From NCBI GenBank assembly GCA_002869095.1, contig PKTO01000229.1:1-5372 (forward strand): a stretch of 5,372 nucleotides of DNA, in the 5' to 3' direction. The notes beneath the pieces were generated by a model that was not told the DNA's origin, made no database searches, and saw only the letters and a list, made by a program, of their open reading frames with translations. Below, piece by piece: positions 1 to 5,372 of the stretch. Each line of letters starts with the position of its first letter. Within the stretch, counting starts at the first letter, position 1. This DNA is from Clostridiales bacterium (GTDB taxonomy: Bacteria; Bacillota; Clostridia; Peptostreptococcales; BM714). The translations under genes and the position numbers were made by a program.

Positions 1-263
1 TCAGGGGATTGAACCCTTGGCCTGGTGCATACACATATTACGAAGGCTTAAAAATGAAAATTTGGGAAGCCGATTATGTGGAATGCGAGGCTACTCTGCC
101 ATGCGGGGCTTTTATGGGAATGCGAGATGGAGGCTTTCTTGTAAAAACAGGCGATGGCTGCCTGTCGCTTAAACGTATTCAGTTTCCAAATAAAAAAGCA
201 ATGTACTCGGATGAATATGCCCGAGGCCATAATATCGAACCTAGCGTAGTTTTAGGGAAATAG
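1..263 (+). CDS. fmt: Methionyl-tRNA formyltransferase, C-terminal fragment (5' end outside window)
   Basis: Fmt transfers a formyl group from 10-formyl-tetrahydrofolate to methionine on the initiator tRNA, in the cytoplasm, before translation initiation. Only the last 86 residues are visible. The first complete codon is at base 3 (AGG), so the reading frame enters from the left edge, and the TTG at base 9 is an internal Leu rather than a start. The fragment opens with RGLNPWPGA, a conserved Fmt motif at the end of the formyltransferase fold. It continues with LKMKIWEADYVE, GFLVKTGDGCLSLKRIQFP and a terminal DEYARGH, the pattern of the Fmt C-terminal OB-like tRNA-binding domain. The family is usually about 305-320 residues, so roughly three quarters is missing, including the catalytic N-terminal domain. 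The TAG stop overlaps the ribosome binding site of the next gene. Identification rests on remembered family motifs and on the rsmB/rsgA context. Confidence 0.93.
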   Translation, partial: RGLNPWPGAYTYYEGLKMKIWEADYVECEATLPCGAFMGMRDGGFLVKTGDGCLSLKRIQFPNKKAMYSDEYARGHNIEPSVVLGK

Positions 264-267
264 GAGG
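262..267 (+). promoter_or_regulatory. Ribosome binding site of the yugP-like gene, overlapping the fmt stop codon
   Basis: A perfect AGGAGG lies 7 bases before the ATG at 275. It starts at the second base of the fmt TAG stop. The overlap fixes the downstream start and suggests that translation of the two genes is coupled. Confidence 0.85.
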
Positions 268-274
268 AAATAAT

Positions 275-964
275 ATGTATTATCCTTATGGATTGGAAGG
301 ACTTGTCTACTTGCTGCCTGCATTTGCGTTGGCACTTTTTGCTCAATTCAAAGTAAAGAATACATTTGCAAAATATTTGAAAGTTCCCACACAAAATGGC
401 ATGACAGGCTATGAGACTGCAAGAAAAATATTGGATCGCAATGGACTCGAAAATGTAAATATTGAAATAATAGGCGGAAATTTGTCCGACCATTACGACC
501 CTCTTAAAAAAGTGGTAAGATTGTCAAATGATGTTGCAAGAGGCAATTCGATAGCATCGGTCAGTGTTGCGGCACATGAGACCGGCCATGCAATACAGCA
601 TTCGTCAAACTATGTTCCATTGACGCTCCGAAGCATCATAGCTCCGGTGGCGGGTTTCAGCATGAAATTCGTTTGGTTCCTTGTATTTGCAGGAATACTG
701 CTCGATATGTACGGTCTGATAAATGTAGGCATAATTCTCTACACTTTCGCCATACTTTTTCATATAGTCACTCTTCCTGTCGAATTCAATGCAAGCTCCA
801 GAGCCTTGTTGCAGTTGGAGGAATCCGGTATCGTAAATCATATCGAAAGAGACAAATCAAAACGTGTGCTTGACGCGGCGGCATTGACATATGTTGCAGC
901 TGCAGCCGTTTCACTTGCTCAGCTGATGCGTCTAATAATACTGAGAAACAATCGAAGAGGCTGA
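275..964 (+). CDS. yugP: YugP-type membrane zinc metallopeptidase
   Basis: This 229-residue integral membrane protein belongs to the YugP/neutral zinc metallopeptidase-2 family. It carries the zincin motif HETGH at residues 101-105 (bases 575-589) within AAHETGHAIQH; the two His are the expected zinc ligands and the Glu the catalytic base. The segment LPVEFNAS around residues 167-174 matches the family's conserved block, and E170 is a plausible third ligand. Hydrophobic segments near residues 8-25, 120-142, 147-168 and 203-223 suggest four membrane passes. The start and the N-terminal pattern (YLLPAFALALFAQFKVKNTF) fit the family, as does the length. The physiological substrate of the family is not well established. 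The gene sits 11 bases after fmt and 4 bases before rsmB, so it is embedded in the operon. A link to envelope quality control or to the kinase downstream is inference only. Confidence 0.9.
   Translation: MYYPYGLEGLVYLLPAFALALFAQFKVKNTFAKYLKVPTQNGMTGYETARKILDRNGLENVNIEIIGGNLSDHYDPLKKVVRLSNDVARGNSIASVSVAAHETGHAIQHSSNYVPLTLRSIIAPVAGFSMKFVWFLVFAGILLDMYGLINVGIILYTFAILFHIVTLPVEFNASSRALLQLEESGIVNHIERDKSKRVLDAAALTYVAAAAVSLAQLMRLIILRNNRRG
954..960 (+). promoter_or_regulatory. Ribosome binding site of rsmB, inside the end of the yugP-like gene
   Basis: GAAGAGG sits 8 bases before the rsmB ATG at 969, within the last codons of the preceding gene. The intergenic gap is only 4 bases, so terminating ribosomes would pass directly over this site. 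It supports the ATG at 969 as the start. Confidence 0.7.
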
Positions 965-968
965 ATCA

Positions 969-2327
969 ATGAAAAAAACCATACGCCACATAGCTGTGGA
1001 TTTGCTTGTGCGGATCGACTCAAGCAATGCATATTCAAATGAAATACTCGATTCCGCCATAAAGAGGAGTTCGCTAAGCGACAATGACCAAAGGCTCCTT
1101 ACCAGAATCTTTTACGGCGTATTGGAAAACAGAATATTGATTGATTATCACATAGGCGCTTTGTCGAAGATTCGAATAGGCAAAATCCACGGAAAGATTC
1201 TCAATTCCTTAAGAATAGCCATATACCAGATCATTTTTCTCGACAATGTTCCGATTTCGGCAGCTGTAAACGAATCAGTTAAAATTGCAAACATTACAAA
1301 CAGACACTCGGCTGGATTCGTAAATGGGGTCTTAAGGAATTTTGTGCGCAAATATGAAAAAGGATTATTGCCTCTGCCGGGTGAAGAGAATGAAACAAGC
1401 AACCTTTCGGTGAAATACTCTTTGCCGGAATGGCTTGTCGAAGAATTATCGAAACAATTCGACTCAGCATCAATAAAAAGCATTGCAGCTTCAAACAACC
1501 AGGCCCCTCCGCTTTCATTGAGGGTGAATACAATGAAAACCACAAAGAAAGATCTTATGCAAAATCTGTCATCCATCGGAATAGAGACAACGGAAAGCAA
1601 TCATGCCGAAGACGGGCTTATTGTAAAAACATCAAAAGATGCCAGCGCAAACCAAAATCAATACTTTTCAGAAGGTCATTACTATATACAAGACGAAGCT
1701 TCGATGATGGTTTCACAATATCTATCGCCAAGACCCGGAGAAATCGTTTTTGACCTTTGTGCAGCCCCTGGGGGAAAAACAACGCACATGGCGCAACTGA
1801 TGGAACTATCCGGAAAAATCCGCGCTTTCGACTTGTACAGCCAAAGGGTAAAGAACATCATTGAAAATGCCAACAGGCTTGGAATTGACATCATAGATGC
1901 AGAAACAAAAGATTCGACATGCCCAGACTACAAATTGTATGAATCCGCCGACAGGGTTTTAGTCGATGTTCCATGCAGCGGAATAGGAATTTTCAGAAGA
2001 AAACCCGAATTGAGATATAGAATATTCCAAAATGATCTTGATGAAATTGTAATAATACAAAAAAAATTAATCGAAAATGCGGCAGTTTATGTAAGAAAAA
2101 AAGGTTTTATCGTTTACAGCACCTGCACCGTCAACTACAATGAAAATGACAAAATCATTTTTGATTTTCTTAAACAAAATAATAATTTCAGGCTTGTAGA
2201 CATAAACGAAGGCAATTATCCCGCAATTTTCAAAAAATCAGTTCCTTGCATAAAAGAAGCAATCCATACGTATTCCCATAGAGACGGTACGGATGGCTTT
2301 TTCATTTGCATGCTTCAAAAAATATGA
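969..2327 (+). CDS. rsmB: 16S rRNA (cytosine-C5)-methyltransferase RsmB
   Basis: RsmB (Sun/Fmu, YloM in Bacillus) methylates C5 of a cytosine in the small-subunit rRNA (C967 in E. coli numbering) using S-adenosylmethionine. Its 452 residues match the usual length of about 430-460. Residues 1 to about 130 form a helical NusB-like RNA-binding domain (MKKTIRHIAVDLLVRI, then ISAAVNESVKIAN and GFVNGVLRN). The linker contains PLSLRVNTMK (181-190) and YYIQDEASMMVSQYL (238-252). The Rossmann-fold methyltransferase domain shows the SAM motif DLCAAPGGKTTH (262-273), the acidic D288 after strand 2, the motif IV DVPCSG with C336, and the motif VI STCT with C386. These two Cys are the expected release and nucleophile residues. 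The C-terminal HRDGTDGFF is also typical. No catalytic residue appears lost. The gene usually found next, rlmN, is absent here and a PP2C phosphatase follows after 15 bases. Confidence 0.96.
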   Translation: MKKTIRHIAVDLLVRIDSSNAYSNEILDSAIKRSSLSDNDQRLLTRIFYGVLENRILIDYHIGALSKIRIGKIHGKILNSLRIAIYQIIFLDNVPISAAVNESVKIANITNRHSAGFVNGVLRNFVRKYEKGLLPLPGEENETSNLSVKYSLPEWLVEELSKQFDSASIKSIAASNNQAPPLSLRVNTMKTTKKDLMQNLSSIGIETTESNHAEDGLIVKTSKDASANQNQYFSEGHYYIQDEASMMVSQYLSPRPGEIVFDLCAAPGGKTTHMAQLMELSGKIRAFDLYSQRVKNIIENANRLGIDIIDAETKDSTCPDYKLYESADRVLVDVPCSGIGIFRRKPELRYRIFQNDLDEIVIIQKKLIENAAVYVRKKGFIVYSTCTVNYNENDKIIFDFLKQNNNFRLVDINEGNYPAIFKKSVPCIKEAIHTYSHRDGTDGFFICMLQKI

Positions 2328-2331
2328 TTTC

Positions 2332-2338
2332 AAGGTGG
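2332..2338 (+). promoter_or_regulatory. Ribosome binding site of prpC
   Basis: AAGGTGG lies 4 bases before the ATG at 2343, within the 15-base gap after rsmB. It differs from the consensus by one base and has a short spacing, but it still clearly points to this start. The gap has no room for a terminator and shows no hairpin. Confidence 0.65.
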
Positions 2339-2342
2339 CAAT

Positions 2343-3089
2343 ATGGATAAAATAGCTATCAGCGACAAAGGCTATAAAAGGGACAACAATCAGGACTACC
2401 ATTTTATGGACCCGCTAAACCGGTATTTCATAATAGCGGATGGAATGGGCGGGCATAAAGGCGGGGAAGTAGCCAGCTATACAGCGGTTTCCGCTGCACA
2501 TGAATTATTGAATGACTACAGTGCAGAAGGAATAACTCAACTGCAGGATAAATTGGCCGAGGCTTTCAATGCGGCCAATCAAGCGGTATACCAAAAATCG
2601 CTTTCCACAGATTCATTGAGCGGAATGGGAACAACAATGATTGTCAGCTATTTCTACGGCAATCGGCTTGTAATTGCCCATGCCGGAGACAGCCGCGCCT
2701 ATTTGTTCAGATGCGGCGAATTGCTTCGTCTTACAAAGGACCACTCACTTGTACAGGAAATGGTTGAAAATGGACAGCTCGATTCGACTCAAGCGCAAAA
2801 GCATCCAAAAAGAAATATAATCACCAAGGCCGTAGGCACACAGGATTCAATCAAGCCCGATATAAGTTTGATAGAATTGAATCCGGAAGGTTTGACATAC
2901 CTTATAATGTGCACTGACGGCTTGACTGATTATGTGACAGACAAAGAAATAGAAAACATATGCCGCAAATTCGGCTCGTTGGAGGATAGCGCCAATGAAA
3001 TGCTCTCTTTGGCATTGAAACGCGGCGGTTTCGACAATATAAGCATTGTAGCGGTGCGATTAAATGAATCATCGGGGAGTTGTTTATAA
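2343..3089 (+). CDS. prpC: PP2C-family Ser/Thr protein phosphatase (PrpC/Stp1)
   Basis: This cytoplasmic, metal-dependent phosphatase removes phosphate from Ser/Thr residues and opposes the kinase encoded next. It has 248 residues, the usual length for bacterial single-domain PP2C enzymes (about 240-255). Motifs appear in family order: R13 and NNQD (15-18), DGMGGH (33-38, with metal-binding D33), SGMGTT (93-98), AGDSRAY (114-120), LTKDHS (130-135), HPKRNIITKAVG (154-165), CTDGLTD (190-196, with D192) and GGFDNIS (228-234, with D231). The metal-coordinating aspartates are therefore all present and the protein should be active. There is no signal peptide or membrane segment. The TAA stop directly abuts the kinase ATG, which would help keep kinase and phosphatase production in a fixed ratio. 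The B. subtilis names are PrpC and Stp; pairing with a PASTA kinase is the standard arrangement in Bacillota and Actinomycetota. Confidence 0.96.
   Translation: MDKIAISDKGYKRDNNQDYHFMDPLNRYFIIADGMGGHKGGEVASYTAVSAAHELLNDYSAEGITQLQDKLAEAFNAANQAVYQKSLSTDSLSGMGTTMIVSYFYGNRLVIAHAGDSRAYLFRCGELLRLTKDHSLVQEMVENGQLDSTQAQKHPKRNIITKAVGTQDSIKPDISLIELNPEGLTYLIMCTDGLTDYVTDKEIENICRKFGSLEDSANEMLSLALKRGGFDNISIVAVRLNESSGSCL
3074..3079 (+). promoter_or_regulatory. Ribosome binding site of prkC, inside prpC
   Basis: GGGGAG lies 10 bases before the prkC ATG at 3090, within the last codons of prpC. It is weaker and further away than the sites of yugP and rsgA. Start and stop abut (TAAATG), so re-initiation by ribosomes finishing prpC probably contributes. 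Confidence 0.6.
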
Positions 3090-4967
3090 ATGATAGGGAA
3101 AACGCTCGGAAACAGATACCAGATAGTTGAAAAAATTGGCGAAGGCGGAATGGCGAATGTCTATAAAGCCAAATGCAATTTGCTTAATCGCTTTGTTGCC
3201 GTAAAGATATTGAAAACAGAATTTGTTGACGATAAAGAATTTATTGCAAAGTTCAACAGTGAATCACAGTCGGCGGCAAAACTGTCCCATCCCAACATTG
3301 TCAATATTTATGACATCGGGGTGGAAGACGACATCAATTATATAATCATGGAATATGTAGAGGGAATAACACTGAAAGAGGCAATACTCGAAAATGCGCC
3401 TTTTGAAAACAAAATGATAATCGACATTTCGACTCAAATATCGGCCGCCCTTTCACATGCCCATAAGAATAAAATCATCCACAGGGACATCAAACCGCAA
3501 AATATATTGATAACGAAGGACAACCGGATCAAGGTTGCCGATTTTGGAATTGCAAGGGCTGTCAGCGACGCCACAGTAGTAAACACCGCCAATCTGATGG
3601 GAACCGTTCACTATGCTTCGCCGGAGCAACTCAAGGGCAGCCTCGTGGACGAGCGAACCGACATATACTCCTTGGGCGTCATAATGTATGAAATGGCTAC
3701 CGGAAAACTGCCATACGAAGGTGATGCTCCCATAACCGTTGCGCTTAAACACATGAACGAAGCATTGATTCCACCTAAACTGATCAACGGCAATCTTTCA
3801 GACAACATAAACGACATCATTCTGAAGACAATGAACAAAATAACCGCATACCGTTATGAATCGGCGCAATCATTGACAGACGACCTGTGCCTGGCAGGCT
3901 CAAATAGAACAGGTTTTTACAATTCGAATATTGATCAGGGAAAAACAACCATATTGCCGAAGGTCAAAAACAATGCTGCAAAACAAAAAAAACGCCCAAA
4001 AAAGATCAAACATCAAAAGCACATATATACATTCGCCATTCTCTCAGCATTGTTTCTTTCAATAGTTTTAATATTATTTGCTTCTTATGCATTTTTGAAA
4101 GGTGATTTTTTAAAAAACGAAGTCTCTGTACCATCCCTGGAAGGAATCGCTTTTGAAGAGGCAAAAAGTTCACTGTTGGCAAACGGACTTGACTATGTTG
4201 TTTTAGAAGAAAAATACGACCAGGAAACCGCAAAAGGGAATATAATCATGCAGGACCCTGCAGAGGGAGAGGTTGTGAAGGAAGGATATACGGTAAAATT
4301 GACGGTAAGTCTTGGAAAGATGAAAAAGAAGGTTCCAAATCTTTTGAACCTTACAAACACCGAAGCGATAATAGCAATAGAAAACAACAAATTTGCAGTC
4401 GGTGAAATAGATTATGTATACAGCGATCTGCCAATGAACACAGTAATAAACCATTTCCCTGAACCTGGAGAGCTTGTGGAAGAATCCACACCGATAGACC
4501 TCTTGCTCAGCCAGGGGCAGGATGTTCAAACCTTCATAATGCCCAATCTTGTTGGAAGAACCCTTGATTCCGCTAAAAGCAATCTTGCTGAACTGGGTCT
4601 TTCAATAGGGAACATCGCTTTCGAAAACAGCGAAACAGTCGAAAAAGACCGTGTGATAAGGCAAAGCGTTTCTTCCGGGACGGAGATTTCGCAAAATACT
4701 TCTATCAATCTATCGGTCAGCAAGGGATCGGCTTTTCAAGAAAAAACGTTCTCAAAAACTTTGATTATCCCATTGAGCTTCAGTTCTGAAGAAGCTCAAG
4801 TAAAAGTCGTTATTACTGAAGGCGCTTCCCAGAGGGTGCTTTTCAATGATTCGGTAAAAAAGTCGGATCAAAACTTAAGCCTTGAAATCGAAGGAAACGG
4901 CAAAGCGGTCGTAGAGGTTTTCTTCGATGGAACTTTGGCTTTTTCGGAGGAAGAGATTTTTGAATAA
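3090..4967 (+). CDS. prkC: Transmembrane Ser/Thr protein kinase with three PASTA repeats (PrkC/Stk1)
   Basis: This 625-residue Hanks-type kinase spans the membrane once. It phosphorylates cytoplasmic proteins, and its outer PASTA domains are known in the family to bind cell-wall fragments or lipid II. The kinase domain covers about residues 8-268: glycine loop GEGGMANVY (17-25), VAVK with K39, likely C-helix E58, HRDIKPQN (131-138, catalytic D133), DFG (151-153), an activation loop with T162, T166 and T172, and SPE (177-179). All catalytic residues are intact. A Lys-rich juxtamembrane stretch (about 291-311, with KTTILPK just before it) leads to a membrane helix at about 312-335. Outside are PASTA units at about 345-409, 414-476 and 482-546, then a beta-rich C-terminal domain (547-625) resembling the Ig-like tail of B. 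subtilis PrkC. The phosphatase gene is immediately upstream and rsgA follows after 9 bases. The length is close to the B. subtilis enzyme (about 648). Confidence 0.97.
   Translation: MIGKTLGNRYQIVEKIGEGGMANVYKAKCNLLNRFVAVKILKTEFVDDKEFIAKFNSESQSAAKLSHPNIVNIYDIGVEDDINYIIMEYVEGITLKEAILENAPFENKMIIDISTQISAALSHAHKNKIIHRDIKPQNILITKDNRIKVADFGIARAVSDATVVNTANLMGTVHYASPEQLKGSLVDERTDIYSLGVIMYEMATGKLPYEGDAPITVALKHMNEALIPPKLINGNLSDNINDIILKTMNKITAYRYESAQSLTDDLCLAGSNRTGFYNSNIDQGKTTILPKVKNNAAKQKKRPKKIKHQKHIYTFAILSALFLSIVLILFASYAFLKGDFLKNEVSVPSLEGIAFEEAKSSLLANGLDYVVLEEKYDQETAKGNIIMQDPAEGEVVKEGYTVKLTVSLGKMKKKVPNLLNLTNTEAIIAIENNKFAVGEIDYVYSDLPMNTVINHFPEPGELVEESTPIDLLLSQGQDVQTFIMPNLVGRTLDSAKSNLAELGLSIGNIAFENSETVEKDRVIRQSVSSGTEISQNTSINLSVSKGSAFQEKTFSKTLIIPLSFSSEEAQVKVVITEGASQRVLFNDSVKKSDQNLSLEIEGNGKAVVEVFFDGTLAFSEEEIFE
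4122..4727 (+). repeat. Three tandem PASTA repeats encoded in prkC
   Basis: Each unit opens with a (V/M)P-x-L motif followed by an amphipathic helix, and closes with a strand ending near SxG: VPSLEGIAFEEAKSSL to TVSLGK, VPNLLNLTNTEAIIAI to LLLSQG, and MPNLVGRTLDSAKSNL to LSVSKG. Units 1 and 2 keep the mid-repeat proline signature (QDPAEG and HFPEPG), while unit 3 has QSVSSG with no proline. The repeats resemble each other at protein level but not obviously at DNA level, so this is an old domain repeat and not a recent duplication. Confidence 0.88.
4773..4799. repeat. 9-bp perfect inverted repeat inside prkC
   Basis: TTGAGCTTC at 4773-4781 is matched by its reverse complement GAAGCTCAA at 4791-4799, with a 9-base loop. 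It falls within codons for the start of the domain after the last PASTA unit. No T-run follows, so it does not look like an intrinsic terminator. A stem of this size can arise by chance in a window this long, so function is unproven. Confidence 0.5.
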
Positions 4968-4972
4968 GGAGG
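4966..4972 (+). promoter_or_regulatory. Ribosome binding site of rsgA, overlapping the prkC stop codon
   Basis: AAGGAGG, extended by a T at 4973, lies 4 bases before the ATG at 4977 and begins within the prkC TAA stop. It is the longest match to the anti-Shine-Dalgarno sequence in the window and clearly selects this ATG. Confidence 0.85.
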
Positions 4973-4976
4973 TTCC

Positions 4977-5372
4977 ATGGAAGGAAAGGTGACAAAGGGA
5001 ATAGGCGGTTTCTATTATGTGGCTTACGGCGATTCCACAATCGAATGCAGAGCGCGAAAGAAGATAAAAACAGAGCATGGACGAATTCTCACCGGAGACA
5101 ATATTGAATTTTCAATGGAAAAACATGGATACGTAATCGAAAAAATTCTGACAAGAAAAAATAAGCTGACCAGGCCGCCGGTTTCAAATGTTGATCAGGT
5201 GATGGTCGTATTTTCTGTCGATTTTCCAAAACCAAATTTTCTCTTTCTGGACAAATTGATTTTAAATTGCGAGATGGAACATCTTGATATTTTGCTTTGC
5301 TGCAACAAAGTCGACTTGGATTCAAATTCCGTCATTGAGGTACGCAATCACTTCTTGAACACCGGTTATGAA
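4977..5372 (+). CDS. rsgA: Ribosome small-subunit assembly GTPase RsgA, N-terminal part (3' end outside window)
   Basis: RsgA (YjeQ; CpgA/YloQ in Bacillus) is a circularly permuted GTPase that binds the 30S subunit late in assembly. The open frame runs without a stop from the ATG to the right edge, giving 132 residues; the family is usually about 290-350. The N-terminal OB fold is seen in KVTKGIGGFYYVAYGD (4-19), CRARKKIK and GRILTGDNIEF (36-46). The linker KNKLTRPPVSNVDQVMVVFS (61-80) is a strong RsgA signature, followed by PKPNFLFLDKLIL. NKVD at 110-113 is the G4 motif; it comes before G1 and G3 because of the permutation, and those should lie beyond the window. The C-terminal zinc-binding domain is also not visible. 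The position right after prkC is conserved in Bacillota, and in B. subtilis the protein is a reported PrkC substrate, so the kinase and GTPase may be linked functionally as well as by transcription. Confidence 0.96.
   Translation, partial: MEGKVTKGIGGFYYVAYGDSTIECRARKKIKTEHGRILTGDNIEFSMEKHGYVIEKILTRKNKLTRPPVSNVDQVMVVFSVDFPKPNFLFLDKLILNCEMEHLDILLCCNKVDLDSNSVIEVRNHFLNTGYE

Noticed and set aside
179..493. 104-codon minus-strand open frame spanning the fmt/yugP junction
   Set aside because: It runs antisense across two well-supported genes and has no recognisable motif. Its composition is that of the complement of A+T-rich codons.
896..912. Palindromic GCAGCTGC stretch in the yugP-like gene as a possible operator
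   Set aside because: It is produced by a run of Ala codons (VAAAAV) in a membrane helix and lies inside coding sequence with no promoter nearby.
1148..1600. 150-codon open frame on the minus strand opposite rsmB
   Set aside because: It is wholly inside rsmB, which has every family motif. The translation shows no recognisable domain, and there is no ribosome binding site or neighbour gene in that direction. It is a coding shadow.
2059..2102. A8 and A7 runs in rsmB as possible programmed frameshift sites
   Set aside because: The zero frame encodes a full-length RsmB with all motifs on both sides, including the catalytic STCT downstream. No stimulatory hairpin is apparent. Such runs are ordinary Lys codons in this A+T-rich genome.
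2328..2342. Possible terminator or separate promoter in the rsmB-prpC gap
   Set aside because: The gap is 15 bases, mostly a ribosome binding site, with no inverted repeat or T-run. It is too short to hold either element.
2892..2908. TTGACA followed by TATAAT inside prpC, resembling a sigma-A promoter
   Set aside because: The two hexamers are only 5 bases apart instead of about 17. No -35-like element lies at the right distance from the TATAAT, and no TG extended -10 is present. Both are explained by conserved codons for LTYLIMCTDG.

Overview
The window is a compact, single-direction stretch of housekeeping genes from a low-GC Gram-positive bacterium (Bacillota). It is most likely a member of the Clostridia or a related anaerobic class. 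The evidence is the gene order, the strong AGGAGG-type ribosome binding sites, the A+T-rich third codon positions with many ATA, AAA and AGA codons, and the PASTA-domain Ser/Thr kinase next to its PP2C phosphatase. I cannot name a genus from the sequence alone.

Layout, all on the + strand: the 3' end of fmt (methionyl-tRNA formyltransferase, bases 1-263); a YugP-type membrane zinc metallopeptidase (275-964); rsmB (16S rRNA m5C methyltransferase, 969-2327); a PP2C phosphatase, prpC/stp (2343-3089); a transmembrane PASTA Ser/Thr kinase, prkC/stkP (3090-4967); and the 5' end of rsgA (ribosome-assembly GTPase, 4977 to the window edge). Gaps between genes are 11, 4, 15, 0 and 9 bases. I see no terminator or credible promoter between any of them, so the block is probably one transcript entering from upstream of the window and continuing past it. 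No gap approaches 300 bases. I found no tRNA, rRNA, riboswitch, CRISPR array or mobile element.

The genes link translation and ribosome maturation (fmt, rsmB, rsgA) with signalling at the cell envelope (prpC, prkC, and possibly the membrane protease). This is the well-known Bacillota fmt-rsmB-(rlmN)-prpC-prkC-rsgA neighbourhood. Here rlmN is absent from its usual place between rsmB and prpC, and a yugP homologue sits between fmt and rsmB. All catalytic motifs that fall inside the window look intact. I see no previously undescribed system. The points most worth a second look are the missing rlmN, the embedded membrane protease, an A8 tract in prkC exactly between the kinase and transmembrane parts, the abutting prpC/prkC junction, and a 9-bp inverted repeat inside prkC.
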